A stretch of DNA of 64,000 nt from Prescottella sp. R16 (GTDB lineage Bacteria; Actinomycetota; Actinomycetes; Mycobacteriales; Mycobacteriaceae), in contig NZ_CP130943.1 in NCBI RefSeq assembly GCF_030656875.1, forward strand, positions 2,542,001 to 2,606,000. The letters are read 5' to 3'. The notes under the pieces are model-generated. The model did not search any database. It was not told the DNA's origin and was given only the letters and a program-made list of their open reading frames with translations. Position 1 is the stretch's first letter; every line of letters starts with the position of its first letter. Shown here piece by piece: positions 1-12,275 of this stretch. Position numbers and translations under genes: made by a program.

Positions 1-46
1 CCGATCGCACAACTGTTCCCGGATCGCTCACCCGCGTGCTCCCCTT

Positions 47-1465
47 CTAGTGGTCTTCCTCCCCGATCCGGTGCACGTGGATCAGGTTGGTCGAGCCTAC
101 GGTGCCGGGCGGGGATCCGGCCACGATCACGACCACATCGCCGCGGTTGTAGCGGCCGAGGGACAGCAGCGCGTGGTCGACCTGGGTGAACATCTGGTCC
201 GTCGACGCGACGGGGTCGACGAGGAACGTCTCGGTACCCCACGACAGCGACAGCTGGCTGCGGACCGACTCGAGCGGGGTGAACGCCAGCAGCGGCAGCG
301 GCGAATGCAGCCGGGCGAGGCGGCGCACCGTGTCACCGGACTGGGTGAACGCGACCAGGGCCTTCGCGTCGAGACGCTCACCGATGTCGCGGGCACCGTA
401 GGAGATGACACCGCGCTTGGTGCGCGGGACGTGCGTGAGCGGCGGCACCCGCGCCGGGTCGGTTTCGACGGCCTTCAGGATCCGCGCCATGGTCTGCACG
501 GTCTCCATCACGTACTTGCCGACCGACGTCTCCCCGGACAGCATCACGGCGTCGGCGCCGTCGAGGACCGCGTTCGCGACGTCGGACGCCTCGGCACGCG
601 TCGGACGCGAGTTCTCGATCATCGATTCGAGCATCTGCGTCGCGACGATGACCGGCTTGGCGTTCTCGCGGGCGATCTGGATGGCCCGCTTCTGCACCAG
701 CGGCACCTGTTCGAGCGGCAGTTCGACACCGAGGTCGCCGCGGGCCACCATGACGGCGTCGAACGCCAGCACCACGGCCTCGAGGTTCTCGATGGCCTCG
801 GGCTTCTCGAGCTTCGCGATCACCGGGACACGGCGGCCGACCCGGTCCATCACGTCGTGGACCAGTTCGATGTCGGCCGGCGAACGCACGAACGACAACG
901 CGATGAAGTCGACACCGAGGTGCAGCGCGAATTCGAGGTCGGCGATGTCCTTCTCGGACAGGGCCGGCACCGACACGTTCATACCGGGCAGCGAGACGCC
1001 CTTGTTGTTGGAGACCGGGCCGCCCTCGGTGACCCGGCACACCACGTCGTCGCCGTCGACGGACTCGACGACGAGACCGACCTTGCCGTCGTCGACGAGC
1101 AGCCGGTCGCCGGGCCGGGCGTCCTCGGCGAGTTGCTTGTAGGTGGTCGAGACCCGGTCGTGGGTACCGTCGCAGTCGGCGACGGTGATGCGGACCTGTT
1201 CACCGGTCTCCCACACGGTGCGTTCCTCGACGAAACGTCCGAGCCGGATCTTCGGTCCCTGCAGATCGGCGAGGATGCCCACGGCCCGGCCGGTGGCCTG
1301 CGAGGCCTCCCGGACGCGGCGGTAGTTCGCCTCGTGATCGGCGTGTTCACCGTGGCTGAAGTTCAGTCGCGCGACGTCCATTCCGCTCTCGACGAGCTCA
1401 CGGACGCGGTCGCCTGTAGCGGTCGCTGGGCCTAGAGTGCAGACAATCTTCGTGCGTCGGATCAC
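47..1465 (-). CDS. pyk: Pyruvate kinase
   Basis: Cytosolic glycolytic enzyme converting phosphoenolpyruvate and ADP to pyruvate and ATP. The 472-residue length fits the family. The N-terminus (MIRRTKIVCTLGPAT) is the classic pyruvate kinase start, followed by the substrate loop with NFSHG, the active-site lysine stretch IAKLEKPEAI and the metal/substrate signature MVARGDLGVELP. The C-terminal domain is complete and ends in TAG. The start is GTG at 1465, with GAGGA upstream on the minus strand. It lies about 70 bases downstream of gltD in the same orientation, so the two may be co-transcribed. Identification is secure. Confidence 0.97.
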   Translation of the reverse strand: MIRRTKIVCTLGPATATGDRVRELVESGMDVARLNFSHGEHADHEANYRRVREASQATGRAVGILADLQGPKIRLGRFVEERTVWETGEQVRITVADCDGTHDRVSTTYKQLAEDARPGDRLLVDDGKVGLVVESVDGDDVVCRVTEGGPVSNNKGVSLPGMNVSVPALSEKDIADLEFALHLGVDFIALSFVRSPADIELVHDVMDRVGRRVPVIAKLEKPEAIENLEAVVLAFDAVMVARGDLGVELPLEQVPLVQKRAIQIARENAKPVIVATQMLESMIENSRPTRAEASDVANAVLDGADAVMLSGETSVGKYVMETVQTMARILKAVETDPARVPPLTHVPRTKRGVISYGARDIGERLDAKALVAFTQSGDTVRRLARLHSPLPLLAFTPLESVRSQLSLSWGTETFLVDPVASTDQMFTQVDHALLSLGRYNRGDVVVIVAGSPPGTVGSTNLIHVHRIGEEDH

Positions 1466-1538
1466 GAGGCAAAGCCTAGTCCTCTCGGGAAACGAACTCT
1501 ATTCGGCGCGGCAACGGCCGGTGACGTGCAGGTGAGCA

Positions 1539-3036
1539 TCAGACGACGGTGAGCGGCAGCGTCGCGGGACGTACGGGAGCCGGAAGTTCCGAACTGCCGG
1601 TGAGATACTCGTCGACGCCGCGGGCCGCCGACCGTCCCTCGGCGATCGCCCATACCACGAGCGACGCACCCCGGTGTGCGTCGCCACACACGAACACTCC
1701 GGGAGTGTCGGTCTGCCAGTCCGATCCGCACGACAGGACCCCGCGCCGGTTGACGGTCAGGTCGAGATCGTCCAGCAGCGGCCCCCGGTCGGTGCCCTCG
1801 AAACCGATCGCGAAAAGTGCCAGATCGCACGGTAATTCGACGTCCTCCCCGACCGGGTCGAACGTGCGGCGGCCGGTGGCGTCCCGTCCCGGGCGCACCT
1901 CCGCGAGCACCATCGACCGCACGTGGCCGTCGTCGTCGCCCAGAAAACGCTGCACCGCAACCTCGTACCGGCGCACCCCGCCCTCGGCGTGCGCGGGCGT
2001 GGTGCGCAGTACCAGCGGCCACGACGGCCACGGTGACGTGGCGTCGTCGCGTTCGGACGGCAGCGGCGGACGGTAGTCGAGTTGGGTGACGGACAGGGCG
2101 CCCTGGCGGTGCGCGGTGCCCAGGCAGTCGGCGCCGGTGTCCCCGCCGCCGATGATCACGACGTGCTTGCCGCGGGCGGTGATCGGCGACGGCCCGTCGC
2201 CCTCGCATTCCCGGTTGGACGCCACGAGATGCTCCATCGCCAGGTGTACGCCGTCGAGGTCGCGGCCCTCGAGGTCGCGGTTGTCGCGGGCCCGCAGCGC
2301 ACCGGTCGCCAGGACCACCGCGTCGTACCGGGACAGCAGGGTCGGCACCGGCAGCTCGACACCGACCTCGACGTCGGGGACGAAATGTGTTCCCTCGACG
2401 CGCATCTGGGTGAGCCGCTGATCGAGCACCGTCTTCTCGAGTTTGAACGCGGGGATGCCGTAGCGGAGCAGGCCACCGAACCGGTCGTCGCGTTCGTACA
2501 CCGTCACCTCGTGCCCGACCCGGGTCAGCTGCTGCGCCGCCGCCAGCCCCGCGGGTCCCGAACCGACGACCGCGACCTGCCGGCCGGACCGGGTGACCGG
2601 CAGCACCGGCCCGACGGCACCCCGCTCCCATGCCGTGTCCGCGATGGTCTGCTCGATCCGTTTGATGGTGACGCTGCCGGTGGTGTGGGTGTCCGCCAGG
2701 GCCAGCACGCACGCCGACTCGCACGGTGCGGGACAGATCCGGCCGGTGAACTCGGGAAAATTGTTGGTGGCGTGCAGGCGTTCCGCGGCGGCGTCCCAGC
2801 GGCCACGGCGCACCAGGTCGTTCCATTCCGGGATCAGGTTGCCGAGCGGGCAGCCGGCACTCGACGAATGGCAGAACGGCACACCGCAGTCCATGCACCG
2901 CCGGGCCTGCTCGGACACCTCCCGGTCCCGCTCGTCCGGCGGTTGCGGCGCGTACACCTCCCGCCAGTCGTGGACGCGTTCGCCGACGGGACGCTTGCGC
3001 GCCTCCTTCTTGGTGACGTGCAGAAAGCCGTGTGGA

Positions 3037-3044
<8 letters not shown>
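1539..3044 (-). CDS. gltD: Glutamate synthase (NADPH) small subunit
   Basis: FAD and iron-sulfur subunit of glutamate synthase, which passes electrons from NADPH to the large subunit for ammonia assimilation. The N-terminal ferredoxin-like region has the cysteine clusters [10 protein letters not shown] and [10 protein letters not shown] first dinucleotide fold ([12 protein letters not shown]) and a second ([11 protein letters not shown]) follow, and a C-terminal FAD motif ([22 protein letters not shown]) closes the protein. The 501 residues are near the usual length. The GTG start overlaps the gltB stop by 8 bases, which indicates translational coupling with the large subunit. Confidence 0.96.
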
Positions 3045-7629
<4,585 letters not shown>

Positions 7630-7742
7630 CGGACACCTCCACACCGGAAGGTTGCCGGGCGTACACCCGGCCGGGCCAGTTTACCGCGCCCCGGCCACCG
7701 GAATCGATGACGAAACAGTCGCGGCCGCCCCCACTCGTGCAC

Positions 7743-7769
7743 CGATCCGCGACGTCCCCAGCTCCGAAT
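7743..7769 (+). promoter_or_regulatory. Candidate SigK promoter of sigK-rskA
   Basis: CGATCC at 7743-7748 (one mismatch to the mycobacterial SigK -35 CCATCC), a 15-base spacer and CCGAAT at 7764-7769 (exact -10). It lies about 24 bases upstream of the sigK ATG. It matches two more sites in the window with the same spacer, so autoregulation of sigK is inferred. Confidence 0.72.
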
Positions 7770-7792
7770 CAGGAGTGTGGAACCATTCGGGA

Positions 7793-8398
7793 ATGGACAG
7801 TCCACGCCGGACCGGCACCGGCGCCGAACACCGGGCCCCCACTCCCGCGGTGCTCGCCGAGCTGCTCGGTGCGGTCGCCGGCGGAGACCGTGACGCGTTC
7901 GCCGAGTTCTACGACCACACGAGTGCCCGGGTGTTCGGTCTCGCGGTCCGGGTCCTGCGAAACCCTGCGCTGGCCGAGGAGCTCACCCAGGAGGTGTACC
8001 TGCAGGTGTGGACGTCGACGGCGCAGCAGTACGACCCCGCCCTGGGAAGCCCGATCGGATGGCTGATGACCCTGACCCACCGCCGCAGTGTGGACCGGGT
8101 GCGCGCCGAACAGTCCGCGACGGACCGCAACCACGTGTACGGTGCGGCCCACCTCGGACGCGACCACGACACGGTGTCCGAGGAGGTCGAACAACGCCTC
8201 GACGAACAGCAGGTCGCCGACTGCCTGGGAACGCTCACCGACACGCAACGCGAGGCGATCGACCTCGCGTACTACGGCGGCCGCACCTACCGCGAGGTCG
8301 CCGACCATCTCGATCTGGCCCTGCCCACCGTCAAGTCCCGTATCCGCGACGGCCTGATCCGTCTGAAGAACTGTCTGGGGGTGAACACCGATGCCTGA
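7793..8398 (+). CDS. sigK: ECF RNA polymerase sigma factor SigK
   Basis: Extracytoplasmic-function sigma factor of about 201 residues. Region 2 (AFAEFYDHTSARVFGLAVRV, then ELTQEVYLQVW) and region 4 (LTDTQREAIDLAYYGG, then the recognition helix LALPTVKSRIRDGL) closely resemble mycobacterial SigK as I remember it. The ATG at 7793 leaves a family-typical N-terminus. A GTG 18 bases upstream overlaps the only AGGAG, so it is less likely. The end overlaps the anti-sigma gene by 8 bases. SigK-type promoters occur in front of sigK itself and of two neighbouring genes, one encoding an MPT70/MPT83-like protein, the hallmark SigK target in mycobacteria. Confidence 0.93.
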   Translation: MDSPRRTGTGAEHRAPTPAVLAELLGAVAGGDRDAFAEFYDHTSARVFGLAVRVLRNPALAEELTQEVYLQVWTSTAQQYDPALGSPIGWLMTLTHRRSVDRVRAEQSATDRNHVYGAAHLGRDHDTVSEEVEQRLDEQQVADCLGTLTDTQREAIDLAYYGGRTYREVADHLDLALPTVKSRIRDGLIRLKNCLGVNTDA

Positions 8399-9150
8399 AC
8401 GCCGCAGCGACGACGAGCAGGACCTGCTCGACCTCGCCTACCCGTTCGCACTCGGCGCCGTCTCCGACACCGAGCGGGCCGCGATCACCGGCCGCTTGGA
8501 CACGGCGACCACCGCCACGGCCGCAGAGTTCGCCCGGATCGTGTCCGGCGTCCGGGAGACGATGGCGCAGGTGTCGTCCCGGGACGCCGTCACGCCACCA
8601 CCCGAACTCCGGAGCCGGCTGCTGCGGGCGATCGACGACGAGGCCGCGCCCGCACCGGACGGCTCCCCCCGCGACGACCTCGCGGACCGGCGTGCGCACC
8701 GCCGGCGGCGACTGACCCGCGCCGTCGCCGCAGTCGCGGCCGTCCTCGTGGTCGCGGTGGGCGCCGGCGTGGTCGTGCGGCAGCTCGACCGCGCCCCGTC
8801 GGCGCCGACCGTCGAGCAGGTGCTCGCCGCCCCCGACACCCGGACGGTCACCACGGACGTCGCCGGCGGCACCATCACACTCAGCTCCTCCGCGCGGGCC
8901 GACGCCGTCGTCGTGTCGATGTCGAACGTGCCACCGCCCCCCCGAGGGGCACGTCTACCAGATGTGGTTTCTCCCCGCATCCGGCGAACCGCGTTCGGCC
9001 GGGACGATGAGCACCGACACGATGCCGCCACCCGGCGGCGAGGTGGTACCGGACCTGGACGCGGCCACCGCCGTCGCGGTCACCGTCGAACCGGGCAGCG
9101 GCTCGCCCCTGCCGACCGCGGACCCGATCGTCACGATCGCACTCACCTGA
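8391..9150 (+). pseudogene. rskA: Anti-sigma-K factor RskA, frameshifted
   Basis: Membrane anti-sigma factor expected to hold SigK inactive. The intact frame from ATG 8391 shows an N-terminal anti-sigma domain (LAYPFALGAVSDTE), a charged linker and one membrane helix at about residues 110-129. The extracytoplasmic domain starts normally, but the frame is lost after about residue 184 at a C7 tract (8937-8943). The remainder continues in the +1 frame (YQMWFLPASGEPRSAG to PIVTIALT) and ends at TGA 9150. Removing one C gives a 252-residue protein of normal architecture. Unrepaired, the frame runs into sequence antisense to the next gene, to 9515. It could be a real inactivation, a slippage switch or a homopolymer sequencing error. 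The stop overlaps the convergent oxidoreductase by 8 bases. Confidence 0.85.
8937..8943 (+). repeat. C7 homopolymer at the rskA frameshift
   Basis: Seven consecutive C follow CCACCG. Six would keep rskA in frame (VPPPPEGHVYQMW). This is the exact point where coding switches frame. Confidence 0.85.
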
Positions 9151-10708
9151 CGGTCACCGAGCGGGTGTGCCGGCCACTGGAGCCGTCCGGCACCGGTGCC
9201 GCCCGCTCCTCGGTCTGCACGACGCCGTCCCGGTCCGTGGCCCGCACCTGCAAGGTGTGGGTTCCCGGTGCCGCCTGCCATCGCCACGTCCACTGCCGCC
9301 ACGTGTCGATCGAGTACTCGGGCGCGAGAGTCGCGTCCTGCCACGGTCCGTCGTCGACGCGGACCTCGACCCGGGCGATGCCACGGTGCTGCGCCCAGGC
9401 GGTGCCCGCGACGATCGTCTCCCCTGCCGGGATCCGCGCGAACGACGCCGGCACGTCGATCCGGGACGCCGTCTTGATCGGCGCCTGCGCCGCCCATCCG
9501 CGCCGCGTCCAGTAGGCCTGGGCCCGGTCGAACCGGGTGACCTCCCAGTCCACGACCCATTTGGTGGCGGAGACGAAGCCGTACAGGCCGGGCACCACCT
9601 GGCGCACCGGGTAGCCGTGCTCGAACGGCAGCGGCTGCCCGTTCATCGTCACCGCGAGGATCGCGTCGCGGCCGTCGAGCAGCGTCGCGATCGGGGTGCC
9701 GATCGTGAATCCGTCGATGCTCGTGGACAGCAGCATGTCGGCGTCCGGCGCCACCCCGACCTCGTCGAGCAGGTCGGCGATCGGGTAGCCGATCCAGGTG
9801 GCGTTACCGACCAGGTTGCCGCCGACCTCGTTGGACACGCAGGTGAGGGTGACGGTGCGTTCGATCGGTGTCCGCGCCACCAGGTCGTCCCAGCGCAGTG
9901 TCCTCTCACGGTCCACCATGCCGTGGATGCGCAACCGCCAGTCGGCAGTGGTGAGCACGGGAACCTGCAGTGCCGTGTCGATGCGGTAGAAGTCGTCGTT
10001 CCCGGTCACGAACGGGGTGCCGCCGGGGACCGCGACGTCGGCGGCCGGCGGGACGGGGCGGGCCCGGTCCGCGGCCGCCACCGACGGGATCAGGAACGCG
10101 GCCCGGTCGCGGACCGCCCCCGCCAATGTCGCGGCGAGACGCCGGCCGGCCACTCCGGCGGCCGCTGCTCCCGCCGCAACCGTCGCCGCGAGGACCAGGA
10201 ACCGGCGCCGCGACATGCCGTCACCGGGCCGGTCCGGTTCGTCGAGCCCACGGGACCGGACGGTGAGCAGACGCAGCACCACGATCCCCACGGCAACCCC
10301 GGCGACAGTGGGCAGTACCGATGAAGCCGTGGCGCCGGGACGTGTCGCGGCGGCGTAGACACCGACCGCACCGAGTGCGAGCAGGATCGCGCTGCCGTAC
10401 GGGCGCCGGGTCCGTTCGACGACACCTGCGACGGCCGCGAACACCACGATCAGGGCGGTCGTGCCCAGGAACAGGGCGGCTTTGTCGTCGGTGCCGAACG
10501 TGGTGATCGCGAACTCCCGCGCCCATGCCGGGCTCCGGTCCACCGTCGTCGCCCCGACCGCGAGGAACGGGGACGAGGCGGCTCCGATCGGCACCGCGAC
10601 CAGTTCCCCCACGCCCAGCACCGCACCGGCAGCCAGCACGCCTGCCAGCGCACGGCCGGGAAGGGTTCGGGCCCGGCCGGACGGCTCTCGCTGCTTCTGT
10701 GTCGTCAT
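9143..10708 (-). CDS. Membrane-anchored molybdopterin-dependent oxidoreductase (sulfite-oxidase fold)
   Basis: Predicted oxidoreductase of about 521 residues with unknown substrate. The N-terminal third has four or five hydrophobic helices. An internal twin-arginine-like segment (MSRRRFLVLAAT) with a membrane helix leads into a sulfite-oxidase-type molybdopterin domain. The likely molybdenum ligand is the cysteine in TLTCVSNEVGG, and WIGYPIADLL and GYPVRQVVPG are family motifs. A C-terminal Mo-co dimerisation domain (VEVRVDDGPW, then WTWRW) completes it. The catalytic part should face outside the membrane. The ATG at 10708 lacks a Shine-Dalgarno but sits 8 bases after a SigK-type -10 box, suggesting a leaderless mRNA. 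It is divergent from the fasciclin gene. Confidence 0.88.
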   Translation of the reverse strand: MTTQKQREPSGRARTLPGRALAGVLAAGAVLGVGELVAVPIGAASSPFLAVGATTVDRSPAWAREFAITTFGTDDKAALFLGTTALIVVFAAVAGVVERTRRPYGSAILLALGAVGVYAAATRPGATASSVLPTVAGVAVGIVVLRLLTVRSRGLDEPDRPGDGMSRRRFLVLAATVAAGAAAAGVAGRRLAATLAGAVRDRAAFLIPSVAAADRARPVPPAADVAVPGGTPFVTGNDDFYRIDTALQVPVLTTADWRLRIHGMVDRERTLRWDDLVARTPIERTVTLTCVSNEVGGNLVGNATWIGYPIADLLDEVGVAPDADMLLSTSIDGFTIGTPIATLLDGRDAILAVTMNGQPLPFEHGYPVRQVVPGLYGFVSATKWVVDWEVTRFDRAQAYWTRRGWAAQAPIKTASRIDVPASFARIPAGETIVAGTAWAQHRGIARVEVRVDDGPWQDATLAPEYSIDTWRQWTWRWQAAPGTHTLQVRATDRDGVVQTEERAAPVPDGSSGRHTRSVTVR

Positions 10709-10715
10709 GTGAAAC

Positions 10716-10742
10716 GTTCGGTGCGGCACCCGGATCGGATGG
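10716..10742 (-). promoter_or_regulatory. Candidate SigK promoter of the molybdopterin oxidoreductase
   Basis: On the minus strand CCATCC (10742-10737), a 15-base spacer and CCGAAC (10721-10716). The -35 is exact and the -10 has one mismatch to CCGAAT. The predicted start of transcription falls on or next to the ATG at 10708. Confidence 0.72.
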
Positions 10743-10767
10743 GCCCCGACCCGGGTGGAGGGTTCCG

Positions 10768-10781
10768 GGAAAAATTTTTCC
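10768..10781. repeat. AT-rich perfect palindrome between divergent SigK promoters
   Basis: GGAAAAATTTTTCC, a 14-base perfect palindrome in otherwise very GC-rich DNA. It lies between the two divergent -35 boxes, 16 bases before the right one. It could be an UP-like element, a bend or a regulator site. Confidence 0.6.
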
Positions 10782-10790
10782 ACTCTCGAC

Positions 10791-10817
10791 CCATCCGCGT
10801 CGTCCCCGGCGCCGAAA
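10791..10817 (+). promoter_or_regulatory. Candidate SigK promoter of the fasciclin lipoprotein gene
   Basis: CCATCC at 10791-10796 (exact), a 15-base spacer and CCGAAA at 10812-10817 (one mismatch to CCGAAT). It leaves a leader of about 60 bases before the ATG at 10885. Confidence 0.75.
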
Positions 10818-10884
10818 GCCTGATGACACCGGGACATCAGCACCGCGCTGAACCCCACCGACCACATCGAAAGTGGGAACCACG

Positions 10885-11538
10885 ATGAACACGTACCGCA
10901 CCGCAGCCGCCGCCGGCCTCGCCGCAGTGGTGGTCCTCGGACTGTCCGCCTGTGCCTCCGACAGCGACGATTCCGCCGCGACCGACACCCCGGTGTCCTC
11001 CCAGTCCATGCAGTCGACGGCATCCGCGGCGGCCGATCCCGCCGCGGACCTGGTCGGCCCCGGATGCGCCGCGTATGCGCAGCAGGTGCCCACCGGCGCC
11101 GGTTCGGTCGAGGGCATGGCGCAGGATCCGGTCGCCGTCGCGGCGTCGAACAATCCGATGCTGACCACCCTGACGCAGGCCGTGTCCGGGCAGTTGAACC
11201 CGGACGTGAACCTGGTCGACACCCTCGACGGCGGCGAGTTCACCGTCTTCGCACCCGTGGACGCCGCCTTCGCGAAGATCGATCCGGCCACGATCGACTC
11301 CCTGAAGACGGATTCGGCGACGCTGACGAAGATCCTGACGTACCACGTGGTTCCGGGCCGGCTGGCGCCCGCCGACGTCGACGGCACGCACGCGACCGCC
11401 GAGGGTACGGTCCTGACCGTCACCGGCTCCGGGGACGATCTGAAGGTGAACGACGCCGACGTCGTGTGCGGCGGCGTGCAGACCGCGAACGCGACCGTCT
11501 ACCTGATCGATTCGGTCCTCGTGCCGCCGGCGCAGTAA
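10885..11538 (+). CDS. Fasciclin-domain lipoprotein, MPT70/MPT83 family
   Basis: Secreted, lipid-anchored protein with one fasciclin (FAS1) adhesion-type domain. From ATG 10885 there is a signal peptide with lipobox LSAC (Cys23), a low-complexity Ser/Ala/Asp linker, then the domain. Stretches such as [39 protein letters not shown] and ILTYHVVPG are nearly those of mycobacterial MPT70/MPT83, including the cysteine pair (GPGCA and DVVCGG) that forms the disulfide in MPT70. 217 residues. The lipobox makes it MPT83-like rather than the fully secreted MPT70. A GTG at 10873 is a less likely start. The SigK-type promoter upstream agrees with known control of these antigens in mycobacteria. Confidence 0.93.
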   Translation: MNTYRTAAAAGLAAVVVLGLSACASDSDDSAATDTPVSSQSMQSTASAAADPAADLVGPGCAAYAQQVPTGAGSVEGMAQDPVAVAASNNPMLTTLTQAVSGQLNPDVNLVDTLDGGEFTVFAPVDAAFAKIDPATIDSLKTDSATLTKILTYHVVPGRLAPADVDGTHATAEGTVLTVTGSGDDLKVNDADVVCGGVQTANATVYLIDSVLVPPAQ

Positions 11539-11551
11539 CACCCGGAATCTC

Positions 11552-11597
11552 CTCACCGTATCGGCCCGGCGCATGCCACCGGGGTCGATACGGTGAG
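11552..11597 (+). terminator. Inverted repeat, probable terminator after the fasciclin gene
   Basis: Perfect 12-base arms CTCACCGTATCG (11552-11563) and CGATACGGTGAG (11586-11597) around a 22-base loop, starting 13 bases after the stop. There is no T-run, so it is a weak or factor-dependent terminator, or a regulatory hairpin. Confidence 0.5.
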
Positions 11598-11698
11598 GGC
11601 CCTCGACCATACGAGGAGCGCGGTGACAATCCGAGGAGCACAGTGATACCGCAGCCACTCCGGCCTGCGATTCTCGAATGACATGAACAGGAGATCCC

Positions 11699-12274
11699 AT
11701 GACGCGTTCGATCATCGGTGCCGCGGTGGCTGCAGCGACGGCTGCCGTCCTCTGTGCGGCGCCGGCACACAGCGCCCCCCTCGAGCCGGTCGCTCAGCTC
11801 GACCTCGGCCGTTACCTCGGCACCTGGCACCAGTTGGCGGCCAACCCCGCCCCGTTCAACCTCGATTGTGCGCGCGACACCACCGCGACCTACTCCGCGG
11901 TCGACGAGCGAAACATCCGAGTCGAAAACTCGTGCACGACGTTCACCGGCGAACGCCGCGGGATCGTGGGCAACGCACGTATCAACGGTCCCGCCGCCCT
12001 GCACGTCTCGTTCCCCGGAGTGCCCTTCCAGGAGGAACAGGACGGCCCGAGCAACTATCTCGTCGCATCCGTCGCCGACGACCACTCCTGGGTCCTGGTC
12101 GGTGATCCGACCCGGCTGTCCGGCTTCGTCCTGTCCCGATCGCCGGCTGTCGACACGGCAGGCTGGCAGCAGATCCGTACGGTGGTGGAACAGCAGGGCT
12201 ACAACTCGTGCCTCATGTTCACCTCACCGAACACCGGCGGGCTCCAGGAGATCCGGCCACTGTGCACCCTCTGA
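11699..12274 (+). CDS. Secreted lipocalin family protein
   Basis: Small exported protein with a lipocalin beta-barrel, expected to bind a hydrophobic ligand outside the membrane. Residues 1-25 form a signal peptide ending AHS. The lipocalin signature around Gly41-Thr-Trp43 (GRYLGTWHQLA) follows, and a cysteine pair (NLDCARD and ENSCTTF) may form a disulfide. It lacks a lipobox cysteine, so it is probably soluble. The ATG at 11699 has AGGAG 6 bases upstream. The stop is one base from the convergent SDR gene. Lipocalins often sit beside photolyase and SDR genes, as here. 191 residues, full length. Confidence 0.87.
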   Translation: MTRSIIGAAVAAATAAVLCAAPAHSAPLEPVAQLDLGRYLGTWHQLAANPAPFNLDCARDTTATYSAVDERNIRVENSCTTFTGERRGIVGNARINGPAALHVSFPGVPFQEEQDGPSNYLVASVADDHSWVLVGDPTRLSGFVLSRSPAVDTAGWQQIRTVVEQQGYNSCLMFTSPNTGGLQEIRPLCTL

Positions 12275-12275
12275 A

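Noticed and set aside
8944-9515. Continuation of the first rskA frame to 9515
   Set aside because: The sequence past the C7 tract is antisense to the molybdopterin oxidoreductase and unlike any RskA domain; the real end is in the +1 frame at 9150.
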